9,081 bases of DNA. Source: Methanoregulaceae archaeon (lineage in GTDB: Archaea > Halobacteriota > Methanomicrobia > Methanomicrobiales > Methanospirillaceae). The stretch's first letter is position 1; every line of letters begins with the position of its first letter. The translations under genes and the position numbers were made by a program. The notes under the pieces are model-generated. The model was not told the DNA's origin and ran no database searches. It saw only the letters and a program-made list of their open reading frames with translations. Positions 6,072 to 9,081 of the stretch are shown here, piece by piece. The DNA lies in the NCBI GenBank assembly GCA_019695435.1, contig JACTVF010000080.1:1-9081 (forward strand). Direction: 5' to 3'.

Positions 6072-6794
6072 TTATGGGAAGTCAAAGACCTCTCCGTCAT
6101 AAGCAAGGTGCGGGTACTCCCATGGCATCACATGGCTGATGTGAACGCACCGGAACGCCTTCGGGTGAAGGCTTTCGGCAAGCGTGCAGGCATCAAGATA
6201 GTTCATGTGCTTCGTGATCGTCATATGCGAGGGCACAAGGGCATCCAGCAGGAGAAGATCGAGGTCTTTGAGCAGATCGAGGCTCTTTTGCGGGATGTCA
6301 CGGTTGGTATCTGAGGTGTACCCCACTCTCGCCCCGCACGCCTCAAAGACAAAGCCGCAGGTGTATGCGGGGGGGTGCTTCACCAGAAACGGCGTGACCG
6401 TGATCCCGAAGAGATTAAACGGCACATAGGGTTCCACCGGCATCCGGTCAAAGTTCAGGAACCGGAATGTCTCGCCGCAGTACCGGAGCACCGGGTCGGC
6501 GGCAAAGACCGGGGGGACCTTCTGCACCCGGTAAAACTCGCCAAATCCCATGAAGTGATCGTAGTGCCCGTGGGTCCAGATCACCGCGTCAATATGGGGA
6601 GAGCCGTGTCGGAGGAGCTGCTGCCGGAGGTCGGGCGAGGAATCCACAAGAATGTGGCGGCCGTCATGTTCGATAAGGATGGATGTCCGAAGCCGGCCGG
6701 TGCCGGTTTCCCGGGCATGCGTGCACTGGGGGCAGTCGCACCCGATTTTCGGGGTACCGATGGCATCCCCGGTACCGAGCAGTAAAAACTTCAT
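6072..6794 (-). CDS. Metallo-beta-lactamase-fold hydrolase, PhnP/RNase Z-like
   Basis: This is a 240-residue MBL-fold metal-dependent hydrolase, probably a phosphodiesterase. The N-terminus has LGTGDAIGTPKIGC (residues 6-19) and a CDCPQC cluster (Cys19, Cys21, Cys24) that recalls the structural zinc site of PhnP-type cyclic phosphodiesterases. The active-site motif THGHYDH (74-80) supplies His75, His77, Asp79 and His80. Further likely ligands are His140, Asp162 (YTSDTNRD) and His221 (HISHVMPW). All expected metal ligands are present, so it looks active. The ATG is one base after the stop of the AAA+ ATPase gene, so the two are almost surely translated from one mRNA. No phosphonate (phn) genes are visible, so the PhnP role in C-P lyase is not supported; the true substrate, perhaps a cyclic nucleotide or ribose phosphate, is unknown. 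Confidence 0.88.
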   Translation of the reverse strand: MKFLLLGTGDAIGTPKIGCDCPQCTHARETGTGRLRTSILIEHDGRHILVDSSPDLRQQLLRHGSPHIDAVIWTHGHYDHFMGFGEFYRVQKVPPVFAADPVLRYCGETFRFLNFDRMPVEPYVPFNLFGITVTPFLVKHPPAYTCGFVFEACGARVGYTSDTNRDIPQKSLDLLKDLDLLLLDALVPSHMTITKHMNYLDACTLAESLHPKAFRCVHISHVMPWEYPHLAYDGEVFDFP

Positions 6795-6795
6795 C

Positions 6796-8070
6796 CTACA
6801 TCCAGTTCAGGTTCCGGATCGCCTCACGGTTTTTGACCATGCGGATCCCTTTTTCGAGGTCCTTATGGTCAATGGCTTCGCGCTTGTCCATCAGCGCCGA
6901 AAGAAGTGCCTCTTTTACCATGAGTCGTATATCGGCACCCGAGAATCCCTCGGTCAGTGCCGCCATCTCCTGGTAGTCGCAGGTGCAGGCCATGGATGAT
7001 GTAACGCTCTTGAGGATCTCCCTGCGCATCTCTTCATCGGGCAGGGCGAACTCCACAACCTCGTCAAACCGCCGCCACGCGGCTTCATCCAGCAGCTGCG
7101 GGTGGTTGGTGGCGCCGATCAGCAGAACGCTGTTTTTGACGAGGCTGATACGGTCGATATTTTTCAGGAGTGCGTTGACCGCCCGCTTCATCGCGCCGTG
7201 GTCATCGCTGACCCGGCTCTTTGCGACAAAATCGAACTCGTCGATAAAGAGGATCGAGGGCGAGAGTTTCTTCGCGAGCTCGAAGATCTTGTCGATGTTT
7301 TTGGAAGTCTCCCCCAGGTACTGGGAGGTGATCATTGAGAGCCGGACTTCGAGGACCGGCATGTGCATGGAGTGGGACATTGCAAGCGCAAGCGAGGTTT
7401 TCCCGGTGCCGGGCGGGCCGACGAAAAGAAGTTTTCCTATCTCGTAAATCCGGTGGCAGTTCAGGAAATCCCGGTGGTGCAGCGCGTGGTGGATCTTGTC
7501 AATGATCGCGGTCTGCTCCGGCGAGCAGACGAGATCATCCATCCGCTGCTCAACCTCTTCAGGAGCGCTCACGATCACAAGATCGAGGGCCCCCCGGATT
7601 TTCTCGTCCTCACCGATCAGTTTGGTGATTTTGGCATCGAGACTGGCTTTGGTGTCCTCATAGGGCGGGTTTGCTTTCCGTACATCGTTGTAGGAGATCC
7701 CTGTGCCGTTGAACGATTCAAAGAAAAAAGCAAGGGCCGGGTTCTGCGAAATGAGCGTTTTACCCCCCTGTGCAAGGAACCATTCCGCGGCCGGCCTGAG
7801 GGTCGTGATCTTCAGACGCTGTCCGAAGTCCTCGTACGATACGAACGGGTTCTTTGCGATCTTCTCATGCGCATCCGCGATATCGAGCGTGCGCTTGATC
7901 AGCCCGTCACTTACGTATACCGGGCGCTTGATGCTTTTTGCATCTCCCGAGCAGAACATCTCCCGGCACACCGGTGTCAGGTCATTGAGATCGAGTGTCG
8001 GGCTCTGGTTAAAAATTTCGGCAGTCAGCAGGACTTCCATGATGCGCAGGCTTTCCAAATCTCCGGACAT
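6796..8070 (-). CDS. AAA+ ATPase (classical AAA clade) with uncharacterised N-terminal region
   Basis: This is a 424-residue protein with one AAA module. Residues 1 to about 205 are an N-terminal region I do not recognise, with a conserved-looking aromatic patch (PALAFFFESFNG, 111-122) and a helical linker. The ATPase has Walker A GPPGTGKT (218-225), an aromatic pore-loop-like YLG (251-253), Walker B ILFIDEFD (273-280), sensor 1 GATN (319-322), candidate arginine fingers RR (333-334) and GFSGAD (375-380) in the lid. It resembles the katanin/Vps4/PAN group, so a hexameric threading or remodelling machine is likely. The C-terminus (NLNWM) lacks the HbYX proteasome-docking motif. Start ATG at 8068-8070 follows AAAGG at a suitable distance. 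The stop is one base before the downstream MBL gene. Substrate and partners are unknown; the N-terminal region probably chooses them. Confidence 0.88.
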   Translation of the reverse strand: MSGDLESLRIMEVLLTAEIFNQSPTLDLNDLTPVCREMFCSGDAKSIKRPVYVSDGLIKRTLDIADAHEKIAKNPFVSYEDFGQRLKITTLRPAAEWFLAQGGKTLISQNPALAFFFESFNGTGISYNDVRKANPPYEDTKASLDAKITKLIGEDEKIRGALDLVIVSAPEEVEQRMDDLVCSPEQTAIIDKIHHALHHRDFLNCHRIYEIGKLLFVGPPGTGKTSLALAMSHSMHMPVLEVRLSMITSQYLGETSKNIDKIFELAKKLSPSILFIDEFDFVAKSRVSDDHGAMKRAVNALLKNIDRISLVKNSVLLIGATNHPQLLDEAAWRRFDEVVEFALPDEEMRREILKSVTSSMACTCDYQEMAALTEGFSGADIRLMVKEALLSALMDKREAIDHKDLEKGIRMVKNREAIRNLNWM

Positions 8071-8103
8071 GGCTGTAACCTTTATTATTTAACGCCTGAA
8101 TCC

Positions 8104-8110
8104 TTATACC
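8104..8110 (-). promoter_or_regulatory. Possible internal promoter before the AAA+ ATPase
   Basis: The 47-bp gap between map and the AAA+ gene contains GGTATAAGG on the minus strand. Its spacing predicts a start near 8078-8083, just upstream of the AAAGG that would serve as ribosome binding site. It could let the ATPase/MBL pair be expressed separately from map, or be chance. Confidence 0.35.
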
Positions 8111-8117
8111 TATCCGA

Positions 8118-8993
8118 TCACCGGGTCGTCACGATGCAGCCATCGGCAGTCACGATCAGGGTGTGCTCGTGCTGGGAGACAAGTGAGCCCGGGATATCGG
8201 CAAGCACTGGGTAGCCGTGGACGATCTGGGATCGCGCGAGCCCGAGGAGCGCGAGATCCATTTTTTTATCCCCGAGCCAGCGGCGGGAGAAGGGGAGCCC
8301 CTGCCGGTCCCTGATTTGCTCCATAACTGCACGGGCTGACGGGATCCGGACGGGTTTTTCCGCAATCTGGGAGTAGATCTCGACCCGGGTCTTCTCGCCG
8401 ACACGCCCGCTCCCGGTCGTGGCAAATGGCTCGATTGCAAAGGCCATGCCCTCTTCGAGCACCGTGCCGTCATTGATCGCGATGTTGGGGATCGTGGGGT
8501 CCTTGTGGAGCACGTACTGGTCGAGACCATGGCCGGTGAGGTTTGCAATGGGCCGGTACCCCCGGCGCTCGATCTCGTTCTGGACAATCGCGCCGAGTTC
8601 TCCTGCCGTAACCCCGGGCCTGACCGCCCGAATTGCCGCCTCGAGGGCCTCATGGGACGCTTCGAGGAGGAGCGCGTTGTTCCCCAGATCGACGGTGGTT
8701 GCGGTATCCGCAATGTAGCCGTCGATCTGCACCCCGAGATCGAATTTGACTACGTCTCCTTTCGCAAAGACCCGCTCATCACCGGTCGATGCGGTATCAT
8801 GTGCCGCGTCCTCGTTTAAGGAGACGTTGAGCGGGAAGGCGAGTGCTGCGCCCTCGTTTCTCACCCTGGCCTCTACGGATTCGACCAGTTCAAGGTAGGA
8901 CCTGCCGACCCGGATCTCCTGTGCGCTCTCTTTGAGAATAGCGGCGGCAAGTTTTCCTGATTCAAGGTATTTTTCGAGTATCCCGTCATTCAT
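8118..8993 (-). CDS. map: Methionine aminopeptidase, type II
   Basis: This enzyme removes the initiator methionine from nascent proteins in the cytoplasm. It is a 291-residue archaeal type II member of the M24 family. The five dinuclear metal ligands are visible: Asp85 (KFDLG), Asp96 (YIAD), His155 (GHGLD), Glu188 (IEPF) and Glu276 (SQHEHT). His65 (AAHDT) corresponds to the substrate-side histidine. The roughly 60-residue helical insertion that defines type II lies between His155 and the last ligand (about 205-265). The start ATG (8991-8993) overlaps the stop of the upstream M24 peptidase as ATGA, and GAGGAGG about ten bases upstream lies inside that gene. All catalytic residues are present, so it should be active. 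Translational coupling with the upstream peptidase is likely. Confidence 0.96.
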   Translation of the reverse strand: MNDGILEKYLESGKLAAAILKESAQEIRVGRSYLELVESVEARVRNEGAALAFPLNVSLNEDAAHDTASTGDERVFAKGDVVKFDLGVQIDGYIADTATTVDLGNNALLLEASHEALEAAIRAVRPGVTAGELGAIVQNEIERRGYRPIANLTGHGLDQYVLHKDPTIPNIAINDGTVLEEGMAFAIEPFATTGSGRVGEKTRVEIYSQIAEKPVRIPSARAVMEQIRDRQGLPFSRRWLGDKKMDLALLGLARSQIVHGYPVLADIPGSLVSQHEHTLIVTADGCIVTTR

Positions 8994-9081
8994 ACGACCA
9001 GTTCCTCCTCAAATTTCGTGAAATCCGCGAATTTTTGTGCGCGTACCACGCCCATATCTTCGAGTCTGACACCGCCGACAC
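8990..9081 (-). CDS. Xaa-Pro dipeptidase/aminopeptidase (M24B), C-terminal end
   Basis: Only the last 29 residues are in the window; the rest lies to the right. The frame reads VGGVRLEDMGVV, then a basic-acidic tail, and stops with TGA at 8990-8992. The GGVRLED segment is the C-terminal signature of Xaa-Pro peptidases of family M24B, and its Glu is the final metal ligand. Such enzymes split Xaa-Pro bonds and would act on peptides in the cytoplasm. The stop codon overlaps the ATG of map by four bases, so both M24 enzymes share one mRNA. Identity rests on a short stretch, though a characteristic one. Confidence 0.8.
   Translation of the reverse strand, partial: VGGVRLEDMGVVRAQKFADFTKFEEELVV

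Noticed and set aside
7363..8214. Plus-strand open frame of 283 codons
   Set aside because: Antisense to the AAA+ ATPase and the end of map, with no recognisable protein features or ribosome binding site.
1..9081. CRISPR arrays, tRNA or rRNA genes, insertion sequences, defence or toxin-antitoxin genes
   Set aside because: No regularly spaced repeats, no cloverleaf or rRNA-like stretches, and no transposase, nuclease or toxin motifs were found by reading both strands.

Overview
The window comes from a hydrogenotrophic methanogenic archaeon, most likely of the order Methanomicrobiales. The evidence is the alpha subunit of the F420-reducing [NiFe] hydrogenase (frhA), the methanopterin-specific GTP cyclohydrolase mptA, archaeal RNA polymerase subunit L (Rpo11), archaeal translation factor aIF2-beta and a type II methionine aminopeptidase. 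Genes are GC-rich and separated by AT-rich spacers with TATA-type promoters and T-run terminators. Genus-level assignment is not possible from the sequence alone.

Layout. Positions 1-918 (minus) hold the N-terminal 306 codons of frhA, which starts at a TTG codon and continues beyond the window. A 308-bp AT-rich spacer (919-1226) carries its likely promoter, two perfect dyads near the predicted transcription start, and the terminator of the upstream gene mptA (1227-2201, minus). mptA is divergent from ilvC (2313-3302, plus) across a short promoter region. ilvC is followed on the plus strand by a short-chain flavodoxin (3415-3906) and by aIF2-beta with a C-terminal TRAM domain (3981-4595).

Positions 4596-5009 form a convergent, gene-poor spacer rich in inverted repeats. 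It contains a strong TATA-like box and a large potential hairpin, and is the best place here for an unannotated RNA. Positions 5010 to about 5599 (minus) hold a frameshifted C-terminal remnant that looks like a dynamin-type GTPase lacking its G domain. rpoL follows on the minus strand (5693-5968) with a leaderless-type promoter.

The right third is a compact minus-strand cluster, read from right to left. It starts with the C-terminus of an M24 Xaa-Pro peptidase, which overlaps the methionine aminopeptidase map by four bases. After 47 bp comes an AAA+ ATPase with an unrecognised N-terminal region, and 1 bp later a PhnP-like metallo-beta-lactamase-fold hydrolase that ends at a clear hairpin/T-run terminator.

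Most genes are housekeeping or core methanogen genes: F420/H2 metabolism, tetrahydromethanopterin synthesis, branched-chain amino acid synthesis, transcription, translation and N-terminal protein processing. No defence system, CRISPR array, insertion sequence, tRNA or rRNA was seen. The least-explained parts are the coupled AAA+/MBL pair, the structured spacer at 4596-5009, the decayed dynamin-like gene and the frhA leader dyads.
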